Positions 11,193 through 23,365 of a stretch of DNA of 64,000 nucleotides are shown in pieces (position 1 is the stretch's first letter; every line of letters starts with the position of its first letter). Source of the DNA: Cyathus striatus (Eukaryota; Basidiomycota; Agaricomycetes; Agaricales; Nidulariaceae). The DNA lies in assembly GCA_025738555.1 (NCBI GenBank), contig JAOVFP010000005.1, positions 3,658,001 through 3,722,000 of the forward strand, written 5' to 3'. Made by a program: the position numbers and the translations under genes. The notes under the pieces were generated by a model. That model worked only from the letters and a program-made list of their open reading frames with translations, made no database searches and was not told the DNA's origin.

Positions 11193-12400
11193 TCACCCGA
11201 TGAAAACGTCGATTACATCACGCCATATTTCGGCATCGAAGTACTCATACCAATAATGTCCAAATTCAAACGACGGCACCTGCCCGCAGGAATTGCCTTG
11301 TTCCACAAATTGCGCGCGAGGCAACCATTTTTTTATTTCCTGGATGTTAATGAGCAAGTCTAGAAATTGCATTAGAAAACGCACATACTTCTCCGTAGTG
11401 GAAGGGGATTACTTGATCCAGTCGACCATGGATAATCATAATTTGAACTGCGGCTGGCAGCTTATACAGCAGATTTTTGAAATCGAAATTTTGAAGCTTA
11501 TCCTACCATGTCATTAAAGAACGATGATATAAGTTATTTTTTCCTTACAGCTATCATTTGCTTTACTATAATATATGAATGAAAGAGAGATAAGTAATAG
11601 TAGAAAGTGGTACCCACTAATGAGTTCGCTAGGTTTCTTACTTTTGAATTGCATTAGTGATAAGAAAGCAATCAGGCGACGAAGTGAGTTACTCTAATGC
11701 TCGAATAACTCGAGTTAATAAATGTTGAAATCGAGGGCTATTTTCCTGTATCCACATGGGGTCAAATAGAGACTCCATGACTCGCCGCGTTATTGCTACC
11801 CGTTCCCCCGGCGTTCTCTTCTTGTTTAGAGAAGGTGGGGTGATTGGAAGACCTACAGAGTGTACAACCGACCGTGTTCCAGCGAGAAGGACATGGGTGA
11901 CCTCAAAGTTAAGTGGCGTCGGATCCACAGGGTGGTAGGGTAAAACCAGCATTTGTTGGGCAATAACGCCTATTCCATTAGTTCAACAGACTTTAGCCAA
12001 TGTCGAAATCGATGACATTACTAACCACCCATAGAAAATCCACACAATGTTATATTTTTCCATCCTAAATGCTGAAGCAAAAATGCAAGATCACGGGCGT
12101 ACGATTCAATGGTCACTGGTTCCTGTGTTCCTGGACTGAGGGAAGAATCGCCAAAACCACGGTGGTCATAAATAAGAACTGGATGGAGATCAGGTCACAT
12201 CATGCTTCAGAATCCCAAACGAGCGTACCAGGCCGTGTTTTCATAAGGGTATAGGATAACCGTTCGTAGTCAGACCGTATAGAACTCATGCCACAGATCA
12301 ATACAATCGGCTCGGCTTGCCCAAGATGTAGTGATCCCAATATTTCATACGCTAGTTTTGCGCCACCAGGAAGCACGACAGTGGAAAATCCGCCCGACAT
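11193..12400 (-). CDS. Alpha/beta hydrolase, tandem copy 2
   Basis: Paralogue of the adjacent gene on the same strand. Exon 1 from ATG 12400 gives AYEILGSL and VLICGMSSIRSDYERL. The next exon carries IYDHRGFGDSS and the nucleophile elbow LCGFSMGG, and the exon from about 12005 carries VIAQQMLVLPYHP. The C-terminal exons give VQIMIIHGRLDQVIPFHYGE and FGHYWYEYF, so Ser, Asp and His of the triad are all placed. The cap segment between about 11700 and 11520 is the least certain: the exon corresponding to 9672-9734 of copy 1 is reduced to a candidate of about 17 nt. Substrate unknown. Both copies share length, fold and exon structure, indicating a local duplication. Confidence 0.78.
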
Positions 12401-13010
12401 GCTATGTGTCCGTTTTGCAGATATTAAGGTAAAAACAGAGCAGATTACAAGAGAATTTCAAGGATTAATCTTGAAAAGTTAATAACGCGTGTGAGATAGC
12501 AGTTAATACAAAACGCGGAGATAGAAGACACATGTTGACATAACTGCTATGGGTTTAAGTATGTTGCAGATGAGTCGAAGAGCATCCGTCATAGCACCCG
12601 CGTATTGTGAAGGTGTTGCACGGGTGCAGTTATACTTTTGACCTCGAGAACGGTGAAGATCCTTGTCAACATGTGAGTGACCTTGGACCGCGAGGACGTA
12701 GAGGACGTCCCACAGCGTCCCACTGTAAATCTAATAGTATCCGAGGGCCGAGACGGCAGCGAGAGAAAAAAGTCGCGCCTGAGGTGCCGAGCACGAATGA
12801 GGAATTTGGTAATGGATAAGCACAAGTAACAAAGAGCACATTGGACAAAACGAACAATGATTAGCAAAATAAACTGAAGATGAAAAGTAGGAACATTCGG
12901 ATACGGTAGAAGGCACATTAGTGCTGCGTGCTGAGCCAATATTATACGATGGACAATAAACATTTGTTGCTAAGTATAGCGTATCACTGCAAAATAACAC
13001 ATTCCTACGT
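12401..13010. other. Intergenic region, no gene seen
   Basis: About 610 bp between the start of hydrolase copy 2 and the last exon of the SRP40-like gene. No conserved coding segment, tRNA or repeat was recognised. Open frames overlapping 12589-13267 on the minus strand are extensions past the end of SRP40. Confidence 0.55.
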
Positions 13011-14907
13011 TCAGTCAGTAAATTTGAAGCTATGCGCCTGCATCTGAAAGGGACGGAATAAAGCATGAGCCAAAGACGGACCGCAAAGTGAGAAACAAAA
13101 TACCGTGATCTCCCCGCCCTTATAGCTTCCTCGTTTTTTCTTGTTCTTCTCTTTGCGGAATCCTGCTCCCCGTGTAACAATAAGGTCTTGGTGTGCCTTT
13201 TGACCATAATCATTTTGGGGTCCAGTCTAAAGAAAGAATACAGGAGTGAAATGAGGCTCGAGGGCACAAAACTATCTATTTGAAAGGTCTTTAACTGACC
13301 CTAGCTTCATATCTATTATCCATTACAATGTCGTTGACAACTTTCGCAGGGTCAACACGTTGGAAGCGCTGACCAAGGATACGCTTGCCATTAGCTTTTA
13401 TAAAACCAGTGGATTGAGGACCATTCTGTTCGGTAGGAGTAGAATCTCCAGTAGCTGTTGCCACGGCCGCTCCATTGTTGATGCGCCGCTTCTTTGTTAC
13501 TTGACCATCATTCGAGTCACTTGTAGATGTGCTATCTGAGGAACTGGTAGCCGGTGGGCTGCCCAATTTGTCTTTGCTTTTGGTTTTCTTCGTTGTTGTA
13601 GCGGACGAAGAAGAGGAAGAGTCCGAACTGGAATCAGAAGAACTGTCATCACTTTCAGGTTCCTTCTCTTTGACCTTCGCATCCTTTGTAGTTGTCGCCT
13701 TTTTTCTGTTCGCATCAGAATCGGAGTCGGAATCAGATTCAGATTCAGAGCTTGAGCTGGAACTGTCACTTGTACCAGTGGAAAGTGTACGGCTAGATTC
13801 ACGGACAGAGGAAGGAGGCTTCTTTTGGTCATTTTTTGTCTTCACAAGTTTCTTCTTTGCGCCTTGTGTCGCCTCTTGGGATCCGGCGTCGCTTGACTCA
13901 TCATCTATAAAGTGTATTAGCTACAAATTCATGAATGTTTCAATAAAGCTTGCCAGATTCGGATCCTGATTCTGACGAAGAGCTGGAACTGGAGCTGTTG
14001 GAAGAGGATGACTCTACCGGAATGGCGTTACAACTTCTCAATTATACAATGTCAAGTCACTTACCTGTGGCCTTCGTCGGGGCAGTTTTCTTAATCGGTT
14101 TCACTGCCTGTTTCTCCACTGGCTTCTCGGGTACTGAAGCATCGGAATTGGAATCAGAATCAGAGTCAGAGGAGCTGGAATCTGCACAATCGACAATGAG
14201 CTTTTCACATACGCGCAGCTATATACACGAAATACCTGAAGAACTCTTGGGTGGCTCTACACTCTTCTGAGTCTTTTTCTTTTTGTCAGAATCGGAATCA
14301 GAGGAATCAGAGTCAGAATCAAACGAAGATTCTAGGCAAACAGTCAAATTTAAGTGGGGCAGAGAATTAAGCAACACAAACCACTTGAAAGAGTCCGATG
14401 ACTTTGAACTCACAACCTTCTGCACAGGTTGCGCCTTTGCCTTTGCAGCAGGCTTCTTCTCGGGGGATGAATTTTTCGCGTCAGAGGAGCTTGAAGATGA
14501 AGACGAAGAAGAATCCGAGTCGGAATCTGCTTTGGGGAAATGAATACATGACACATTGGAGCAAAATGTTCACGTACAGCTTGAGCTAGAGTCTCTGAAC
14601 GGAAACGAGTGAGTCCAGTAAGAAGATATGTCAGGCAATAGCACTCACGAGGACTCGTCCTTCACAGCCTCAGCAGCTTTCCATTGCCTAATTATCTCAT
14701 CTAACTGAGGTCCGTTGACTTTAATATCGTCTTTGAGCACGACAACGCCCTTTGCTGCCTTTTTAACTGCTTCGGCGGCTTTGGTCTGGGACTGTTTCGT
14801 GAGGAACGAGTATATCAGGGTATATGTGGCTAAGGTTGGAATGAGGGTGGCAAGAAAAGAAAGGAAGTGGTGAAAAAGTTTAGCTTACTAGCTAAATTCC
14901 CATCCAT
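13011..14907 (-). CDS. SRP40: SRP40/NOLC1-like nucleolar phosphoprotein
   Basis: Nucleolar chaperone of snoRNPs and ribosome assembly. ATG 14907 begins a LisH-like N-terminus (YTLIYSFLTKQSQTKAAEAVKKA). Several exons of alternating Ser/Asp/Glu acidic blocks and Lys/Ala basic blocks follow, the hallmark of the family. The conserved C-terminal domain is split over the last three exons: QRFQRVDP before 13291, then NDYGQKAHQDLIVTRGAGF and the basic KKKRGSYKGGEIT stretch (about 13220-13110), then MQAHSFKF and the stop at 13011. The low-complexity serine blocks create long open frames on the opposite strand (13529-13969, 14283-14543) that are not genes. Divergent from RIB4, with starts 197 bp apart. 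Confidence 0.9.
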
Positions 14908-15103
14908 CGCTTGTAGGGAGCGTACACGACGCAAAAGAGAGAAAGGAAATGAGGGGGCGCGAAGTACTTTTGTAGCAAGAAAGAACGCTCTAACTTTTTC
15001 TGATTGAAGGCATTCTGTATATACAAATATAGGCATATATTCTCACGGGATATCTGTATCCCATGGGACATAGATAAACGCGTAGGCAAGTAATCGAACG
15101 ACG

Positions 15104-15791
<688 letters not shown>

Positions 15792-16271
15792 AGATTGAAA
15801 AGGATGAATGTAAATTGTAGACTACACAGTACTTTATATTTACTGAGGACGTAACAAAGACAAGTGCCAGGGATTTGGTTGGTATGTTTCATGGATTGGC
15901 ATGGGACAAGTTGCTACGGAGGTGACATGCCGGGTTTGCAGTCAGGCACGGACGAACATGAAAGTGCGAGTGACGGAAGAGGCAGTTGAAGATGAGAGTC
16001 GCTTCGCCAACGAAACTAACTCAAGTTCAACTCCAACTCCCAACGACCAACTCAGGGACTCGTCGCTCTGTTCATAAATCCTCTTAGTGCTTCAGCCACT
16101 TCCCTCTGCTTTCTTTCTTTCTTCTTTCCCAAGTCATGTTCTCTGTTTGATTCGCACCTCGCTGTCAACGTCATATCGACGCCTGCGCCCTTGCTCTCTC
16201 GCCTTTTATATTATTTTTTCTATCCATCGATATCTTCTTTTCCTTGCCACTTTCCTTAAACCGCCGTCAAA
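15792..16271. other. Intergenic region and GTR1 promoter
   Basis: 480 bp between the RIB4 stop and the GTR1 start. The last 200 bp are strongly pyrimidine-rich on the plus strand (runs of ctttct and ttcttt up to the ATG), typical of fungal core promoters. No gene or repeat seen. Confidence 0.6.
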
Positions 16272-17476
16272 ATGAAGAAAAAGGCGAGTCATCATCCAGC
16301 TGACCCCTCTTCCCACTAATGTACCATCCACTCCCAGGTCCTTCTTATGGGTGCCTCTGGCAGCGGCAAGACTTCCATGCGGTCTCTCATCTTGTGAATT
16401 ACCTTCTTTCTCAAGTTCAATTCAGAGTTCTTTAATCACTGACACTCCCTCTTCTAGCTCAAATAACCCCGCTTCCCTCACTGCACGCCTGGGCGCAACT
16501 ATCGATGTCGAACAGAACCATGTCCGCTTTCTTGGTGACCTTATCCTCAATCTTTGGGATTGCGGCGGACAGGATTCTTTCATGGACTCGTACCTCTCAA
16601 CCCAACGTTCAACCATCTTCCAACAAGTCGGCGTTATGATATACGTCTTCGACGTCGAATCCCGCGAAATGAACAAGGACCTCGAATATTATCGCGACTG
16701 TCTCGACGGCCTGCGTCAATTCAGCCCTGATGCTGCTGTATTTTTACTTATTCACAAGATGGACCTTGTCAGAGAACCAAGACAGACCACATTTGAGAGG
16801 AAAAGGAAGGAACTCCAGGATGCTAGTGGGGACGGATCTATCTCGGTCTTTGGTACGAGTATCTACGACGAGAGTTTATACAAGGTATGGCATGCGATCT
16901 CGCATGCACTGTCCCGGTTACTTATACCATGCCTATTTTCATTAGGCATGGTCAAACATTGTCCACACTCTCATCCCCAATGCAGCGATCCTATCAAGAC
17001 ATCTAACAACCTTCGCAGAAGCCTGCAGCGCAACAGAAGTTATCTTATTCGAACGCACAACCTTCTTGTAATTGCTACTTCTTCTGCCAAGTCTGGCTCC
17101 AACCCCGCGGCTCCCCATTCACCTGGTATTGATGACATGGATCGAGATAAAGACATGCATCAGTTGCCTCCAACTCGTTATGAGCGAACCTCTGAGCTTA
17201 TCAAAGCTTTCAAGCATGCTTGTTCTCGTGTGCGCGAAGAATTTCAATCTTTAGAACTGGAATTTTACGATTTCACTGCGGTGCTGGACGAGATGACTCG
17301 CAATACCTATGTTATGGTTGTTGTTCACGACCCAACAATAGGTGCGTTATTATTGTAGTTGATTCCCGGATATGCGTAACTAAACTGCTTATTTAGAAAC
17401 TGCTGCGATAAAGATAAACATTCGCATGGCAAGAAATAAGTTCGAGGAGCTTCAGGGCGACAGTCTTATTTCATGA
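16272..17476 (+). CDS. GTR1: Rag GTPase (RagA/B-type, Gtr1)
   Basis: Small GTPase of the EGO/Rag complex that relays amino-acid signals to TORC1 at the vacuole. A very short first exon (MKKK) is joined to LLMGASGSGKTSMRSLI, the P-loop. The G3 region is LWDCGGQDSFMDSY, characteristic of Rag rather than Ras GTPases. G4 is HKMDL, in the chain FLLIHKMDLV. The C-terminal Roadblock-like region includes AWSNIVHTLIPN (after an intron near 16890-16945) and DFTAVLDEMTRNTYVMVVVHDPTI, and the protein ends ETAAIKINIRMARNKFEEL before the stop at 17476. At least four introns. Length near 320 residues fits the family. Confidence 0.93.
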
Positions 17477-17825
17477 TCCACGGGTTCTTATCACTTGGGC
17501 ATCACTTTGTTTTCTTTACACTACACCACATCATTTATATCAGTATACGAGGACATTCTAATTATATATCTCCAGAGCAGCTTCAACACATAACCATCCA
17601 TGATCAACTCATTACCAGGCCACCCTTCTCTATCTTATAATTATTGTCGCTTTCTTTGCTTTATGTAGCATCTCTCCAGTACCATTGTGAAATGTTTGAA
17701 ATTAATATCGGATCTACTTTCAACATTACATTACATCTTACAGCCGCGGATTGAGATAATCTCATGGCTTGGTACAAAAAAGGGTACTACTGATCATGAT
17801 ATCAAAATTCAGATGTCCATTGGCA
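17477..17825. other. Convergent 3' spacer
   Basis: 349 bp between the stops of GTR1 (plus) and the RAP1-like gene (minus), holding both 3' flanks. AT-rich; no gene seen. Confidence 0.6.
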
Positions 17826-20070
17826 TTAGTTCAAGTCAGGGACTTGGGAGGCATACTTCGCAGCGCGTGTCCCCGTTGGCGGTTTATAAGGTGTGCTTTT
17901 TTCACTCAGTGCTAAACTTTCCTTCACTTCATGAGCACGAGTACCACGTAAAGGGAACGAGTCCAAGCTGGACGACGATTGTAACCTTAAAGTTTTGATT
18001 GCCTTGGGGGTAACCATTGCCGTTCGATTTTGCGTCATCAATGACGGCTGAGGCGCACTGAGCCTGTTTTTTTTTCTTGCCTTCTGAAGTGACCGACCAC
18101 TTATGGCCAAAGTAGGGCTCAGGGTGGCCGACGCTTGCGAAGCCTTCGATTCAGCCTCAAACTGATAAAGGACGCTCTTCGGATCGGTATTCGTCATCCA
18201 ACTTTCAGAACCATCCGAACGTAGTGTCTGCGAAGCAAGCTGGTTCTGAGATACTGACTGAATGCTTTCACCAACATACCCACCAGACATAGTGGTAGAG
18301 TTCAGTGATTCAGTTACAAGGAGCCTCTCAACGTCCATCTCTTCAACAATAACAGAAGTTACAGATGCAGAGTCACCAGTAGCGATTCCCTTGCACCTCT
18401 CTCTGACTTTGACAAAGAAGAATCAACTTGAGCAGTGGCCTCTACGTCACCGACAGCTTCAATCACTGGGTCTAGTTCGTCTGCTTGAATAACTGTTTGA
18501 CGTATTCTCCTCTTTCCTTCACGCCACGCTGCAGCGGGTAATCCTTGTGGTTCAACAGAACGCGAACGAGCCCGTGTATTACGATACGGGGCATCCTCCA
18601 CTGTCTGCACATATGACGATTGTGACTTTCGTTGATTTACATTGCTGACCAGGTTTATGGCAGATACATCAAGCTCTGGAGAATGGATTGCGAAGTTGAT
18701 TGGAGATACGACAGGTGTTTGGTGGACTGAAAGTTGGGGCCGCCCCACATCTAAATCAATATCGGGTGACTGGGGTTTTGCCACCAGCGTCGGTGAAGGA
18801 GGCTGGCTAGAACCTGCATTATCAAGCTTATGCACTGCCGCGGCATCTACAACTTCTCTAAGCAAATAGAATCATCGACAGAAAATTAATCATTTTATTT
18901 CGCCATAACTTACTAAATGCTTTCTTACCCACTGTCCAGCACTTCATTCTCGTTCCAGTCGTTATCCTCGATTATTTCGTATTCCATGCTCGCATGTTGC
19001 CCATTTGATGGGATGCGGTCAGAATAGGTTGGGATCTTCCTCTTCTTTGAAGACTTTGCAGCAGGAAAGGAGTGACGTTCGGAAGGCTGCTTTCTCTTAC
19101 GAGTAGTCCCAGACGCATTCCCAGTCACCCCTGTGTACTCTCCCGCATTCTCAAGCCCTTCCTCTTCTTCATGTTCATCCTCGCTACTTTCTGATGGCAG
19201 CCTCTTGACACCAAAAGTCCGTCGATTGCGCTTGGTTGCCCGACGGTCATAGCTGTACAGCTGTAGTTTTGAAGGCGGACCACTTTCGGCCACTATCGTT
19301 GCTATTTTCTCGTTGAAGTACGACTGGTTCTTCTTATATCGGTTTTGCCACGATTGCCATGAATGGCGCTTAACCCATATATATTCGCCTGGTAGAACCT
19401 CGTACTTGTAAACCCAATGCTTAGAAGTATATATCACAAAAATGGTAAAACAGACTTACTTGCTCGACGAGAGATTTATATAATCCATCTCCCTGAAGGC
19501 CTCCTGCTTTGGGATCAGGAACTCTGGTGGCCAAATAGTATGCAAGATGGTTGTCTTCTTCTTCTGTGTATTCAGTACGACTGAAAAAATAATATGGTAT
19601 AAGGTGAGGTGAAGTGAGGTCTATCTATGGATGCTCACGACCCAAGAGTTCCTCCCATCCCTTCGATTGTTCTCTCTCGATGGCTAAAAAGTCTATATTT
19701 TATGCAGTTTTGAATGTAAGACATCTTTTCTACGTGTATATTCTTCCTAGTAACACGTTCAGTAGCATTGTAGGCAATCTCAAGTGTCTTGGCCTTCTGA
19801 TACGTAGGATGAACTAGGACTGTATCGACATCAGCGAAGTCGTTCAAAACCACGCCTCCATAGTGCTACGGAAAAAAATGAGCAGAAGTAGTGCAATTCT
19901 GCGGTACGTACCTCAATATTTTTCTTCAAATGAGCTCGCTGATCACTGTTCTTGATACTGTCGTGAAAAAAGAACCCAGCGGCAAAGCCAGAGTCGTCGA
20001 CGAACAAGCGAAATGGGGCGTCGGATTCCTTTAGTGCATTGTCGTTTTGGTCTTCGTAGTCTGATGACAT
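17826..20070 (-). CDS. RAP1/TERF2IP-like telomere protein with BRCT-like and Myb domains
   Basis: Candidate shelterin component. From ATG 20070 the first exon gives APFRLFVDDSGFAAGFFFHD and LKKNIE, joined to HYGGVVLNDFADVDTVLVHP: the short BRCT-like fold that opens Rap1 proteins. The next exons give RTEYTEEEDNHLAYYLATRV, GLYKSLVEQ and then KHSWQSWQNRYKKN after an intron. This is the Rap1-type Myb domain, with the W-x-x-W-x-x-R-Y-x-K end typical of Rap1. The rest is acidic and basic low-complexity linker with nuclear-signal-like KKRK runs, and a Ser/Thr-rich C-terminus that stops at 17826. No second Myb repeat was found, so it resembles vertebrate and filamentous-fungal Rap1 rather than the yeast two-Myb form. 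The C-terminal interaction domain was not recognised. Confidence 0.83.
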
Positions 20071-20347
20071 GTCTAGTGCATATGGAAAGTGAATTTGGGC
20101 AGATTGAAGGGCTGAAGCTGAAGAGTTGAAGCTTTGAAGAGCTGAAGTAAGTGTATAAGTACTGTACAGTGTAAGAAGATAGCTATTAGTAGTACTTAAG
20201 TACACGAGCGTATCACTCCGTATCATGTGATCGACGCGTCGCCGCCTGGATGTAGACCGGAAGCCGGTCGGTTACGTGAAAGCACGTGATATGAACGATT
20301 GAATCGTGTCGATATACCGACCGGTCCAACTCGTCGAATTTTAGCGT

Positions 20348-21442
20348 ACTAAACCTTACGTCCTTACCCACTTCCTTTTTTGGATTTTCAGAACGGCTCC
20401 GTCTCAACGTCGCGTCCCAGCACTCTTCTCTCACTCCGCCCTCTCCTCTGTCCCCTCCTCTCATCTCTCCGTTCTCTTCTCTTATGTACCTTGTAGTCGC
20501 TATCATCACTGTTTTCATTCACTATGAACATTGAAGCTAAAAACATTACTTTGTCCGATATCCGAGAGCTCGTATGTATAGAAGCAAGAAGTATGGTTGA
20601 GCAAGTTATTCCCTGTGAGCGCAGACTCCCAGATGATTTTTGGATTGGATATGGCGATGAAGAAGTTCAGCTTGGGCTGAAGGCCTGTCTTTGTATCTAC
20701 GCGGTCTCTGCTGGAAGTATTGTACCAAGGGAGTTTCAACTCAAGGCAACACTTGCTCGATTGACTGGGAATGACTCGCTAGTGGATGTTGGAAGCGGGT
20801 ATGGCAAAACCCTTCGCTTGATCTTACTGTATATGCTCTTCCCAGATGATATAGTCCTTGTTATTTCTCCTCTTGTGCTCGTCATTTTGGTTAATCAGAT
20901 AGCATTGGTTCAACTGGAACACTAAACAATAACATATCGTCCAGTACAAAGTAAGTATGAAGGTAACAAACTGGTTCTCATCGGTCAGAGACATACTACC
21001 AGCCGCCCTCCTTCTACCTGCAGCTCTTCCAACTTCCCCACCTCCTGTGTGCCCTCCCTTTCTTCCCTGTTGTGCTTTGGCATAAGCTGGACTGGTACTG
21101 CTGGCAGTGCTACTTGAAGAGCCGATGTGAAAGAGCTGAGTCGCCTGCCACTGTTCTGGTGGTCTGCTGCACGGCTCAATGTTGAATGGCTGAGTTATAT
21201 CGTTGAGCACAATTTGCTACTCGTACAGGGCCAAGCGAGGTCGTTTGCGTGACGGGATATGCTGAGATGAGGATGCAGTATTTTGATCCATAAGTGAGAG
21301 GGACTGGAAGACCAGAGAGATGAGGGACAGAGGAGGGGACAGAGGAGAGGGCGGAGTGAGAGAAGAGTGCTGGGACGCGACGTTGAGACAGAGCCGTTCT
21401 GAAAATCCAAAAAAGGAAGTGGGTAAGGACGTAAGGTTTAGT
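20348..21442. mobile_element. Nested inverted-repeat insertion carrying a helicase fragment
   Basis: Interrupts the left arm of the Mutator-like element. Its own ends are long inverted repeats: 20348 to about 20464 matches the reverse complement of about 21326-21442 with few differences (inner motif TTGGATTTTCAGAACGGCTC). Compared with the intact right arm, TTA is present once there but on both sides of this insertion (20356-20358 and 21443-21445), consistent with a 3-bp TTA duplication of PIF/Harbinger type. However, the inverted repeat runs about 10 bp further out on the left than that boundary, so the exact left end is unsettled. The interior holds a truncated helicase frame (20524-20925) and no transposase. 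Confidence 0.75.
20524..20925 (+). pseudogene. Truncated RecQ-like helicase N-terminus captured in an insertion
   Basis: A 133-residue frame preceded by a pyrimidine-rich leader. It contains PREFQLKATLARLTGNDSL, then the Walker A-like DVGSGYGKTL and the motif-Ia-like VLVISPL. This is the start of the DEAD/RecQ helicase fold that is abundant in mushroom genomes. The frame then diverges and stops about 20 residues later, with no DEAH box or helicase C domain. It is enclosed by the long inverted repeats at 20348 and 21442. It is read as a captured, non-functional fragment. Confidence 0.65.
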
Positions 21443-21507
21443 TAGTCTCGCTTGCCATCCTCTCCCGATTGGGACACATCCTAAAAAGGATGTACCAACG
21501 TGAGAGT

Positions 21508-23024
21508 TGGGGATGCCCAATGCCTATATGTCACGTGGCCCACAAATGTCACAGCGCGTCACACTGCTGTCACAAAACCTGAAGTCGGCCTGTTTTACCT
21601 CAATCTTTCATCAAATTGACACAAACTTTTTACCATCATGTAGCTTAGAGCATGTAGAATACATATACATGTACATATAAACTGTAAAACAACTATCTAA
21701 AGTGCAAGGCATAGAATATATGAAGTTCATGTTTGCACATGTTTGCTTTGGTCATAGGGTAGCACTAAATTGTATAGAACGAAGCAACCACTGCACAGAT
21801 TGATGTAATATATAGAGAAAATGTGTACTACTGATCAACTACTATAACTCTCCGCATTTATATTTTATATTTTCAAACTTACATGTGCAGAAATCATAAA
21901 TTTTCAAGTGAAGTACACTATTTGCCATGAATATATCAATTTTAATGTAAATATATCCAATTTTGCTTCAGTATTCTACCTACGAGTTGTATAAATCGAT
22001 CCTGGAGTATACTGTGTATAGATAAAATGAGGAATGAATGAAGAAGCATTAAACCATGTTGTCGAAGCATGTAATCAATATCTGAGCTCATGTTTGCTTT
22101 GGTCATAGGGTAGCACTAAATTGTATAGAACGAAGCAACCACTGCACGGATCGATATGATTAATAGAGCGTTTTCACACTACTCATCAATGGCTACAATA
22201 CTCCGCATTTAGATTTTTTATTTTCATACTTGTATATGCAGAAATCATAATTTATCGAGCTAAGTACACTGTTTCTGCCATGAATATATAGCATTTTAAT
22301 ATAAATATATAAAATTATGGCTCAATAATCTACTTATATGCTGTAGAAATAAATCTCAAAGTATCCTGAGTGTATAGATCGAATGGAGTGGTGAAAGAAG
22401 AAGTGTTAAGTCATGTTGTCGAAGCATGGAATCTATTAAGTTCTTATTTGTACATGCTTGCTTTGGCCTTAGGGCACCTCACAGTAGGCCAGATACTAAA
22501 TTGTATAGAACACAACAACCACTGCACGGATTGATACGATATATAGAGCGTTTTTGCACTACTCATCGATGGCTACAACTCTCCGCATTTAGATTTTTTA
22601 TTTATGGATCAGAATATGTAGAAGTAGCGATTTTTCTGGTTGAAATATGCCTTATGGTGTCAAATTTAAAATTCTAATTGCGGGCGTATGTTCTCCTCAA
22701 TGAGTAATACAATTTTGCTCTATAACACAAGTCGATCCAATAACTGTGTGTTGAGTTCTATTCAAAATGGTTTTCCCCTGCCAAAATTGCACAGATTATG
22801 AAACTATCTGAGTTTTCTGTCGTTATATTTATGTATACTTCGAAACAAAACATTTTATATATTGGACTAATTTATAAAAACATAATAAAAGTTATTACAT
22901 GATGGTAGATTACATGTGGAAAGAGGAATGTCGAAAAATATGTCTGGCTTCAAGTTTCAGGACTGTCACACGGTGTGACTATGTGTCACGGCGCGGCGCC
23001 ATAACCGAGGATTGGGCATCCCCA
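21508..23024. mobile_element. hAT-like non-autonomous element with 8-bp target duplication
   Basis: A 1,517-bp AT-rich element with perfect 14-bp terminal inverted repeats (TGGGGATGCCCAAT at 21508-21521; reverse complement at 23011-23024). It is flanked by the 8-bp direct repeat GTGAGAGT (21500-21507 and 23025-23032), which is present once at the matching point of the intact arm near 24047. Subterminal clusters of TGTCAC/GTGACA occur at 21529-21575 on the left and about 22967-22992 on the right, as expected for transposase-binding sites. There is no coding sequence. An 8-bp duplication suits the hAT superfamily, but without a transposase this is inference. Confidence 0.87.
21741..22600. repeat. 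Tandem array of a ~350-bp unit inside the hAT-like element
   Basis: The sequence around gtttgctttg, followed by the motif actaaattgtatagaac and later tccgcattta, recurs at about 21741, 22092 and 22456 (spacings 351 and 364 bp). Two copies are nearly full length and the third is partial. Copies differ by many substitutions and small indels, so the array is not recent. Confidence 0.85.
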
Positions 23025-23365
23025 GTGAGAGTCTGGGTCACTTCCAAGGAAGAACAGGGGGGGTCGAACTTCGGTCGATTCCGCCATCTTTTCTCGCTTA
23101 TGTAACTCTCGTCAACACCAGTGGGCCAATCACAAGCTGCTATTAGATTGCTTACATCAACAATCTAAAGTTATATTTCCCTTCGTGCACGGTGATCTTG
23201 AAGTACTTATTGTGCTGCCTCCTTCATTACTATATCAACACTTGTAGTGTCAGCTTATGTAGAGTCGTGTTTATTGATAATGTAATTATTATGTGCATGG
23301 TATCGCTCTTGGACAATAAATCATCCCTGTTCTGAATTCATCAAGGGTTTATACTTCTGCCACAA

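Noticed and set aside
12731..13267. 178-residue minus-strand frame as a separate gene
   Set aside because: Its useful part is in another frame: the last two SRP40 exons (QDLIVTRG and MQAHSFKF), so the frame is a shadow plus downstream sequence.
13529..14543. Long plus-strand Ser/Glu-rich frames opposite SRP40
   Set aside because: They are antisense readings of the Ser/Asp/Glu repeats of the minus-strand SRP40 exons.
21176..21520. Minus-strand frame across the nested insertion junctions
   Set aside because: It runs through terminal inverted repeats of two elements and has no family content.
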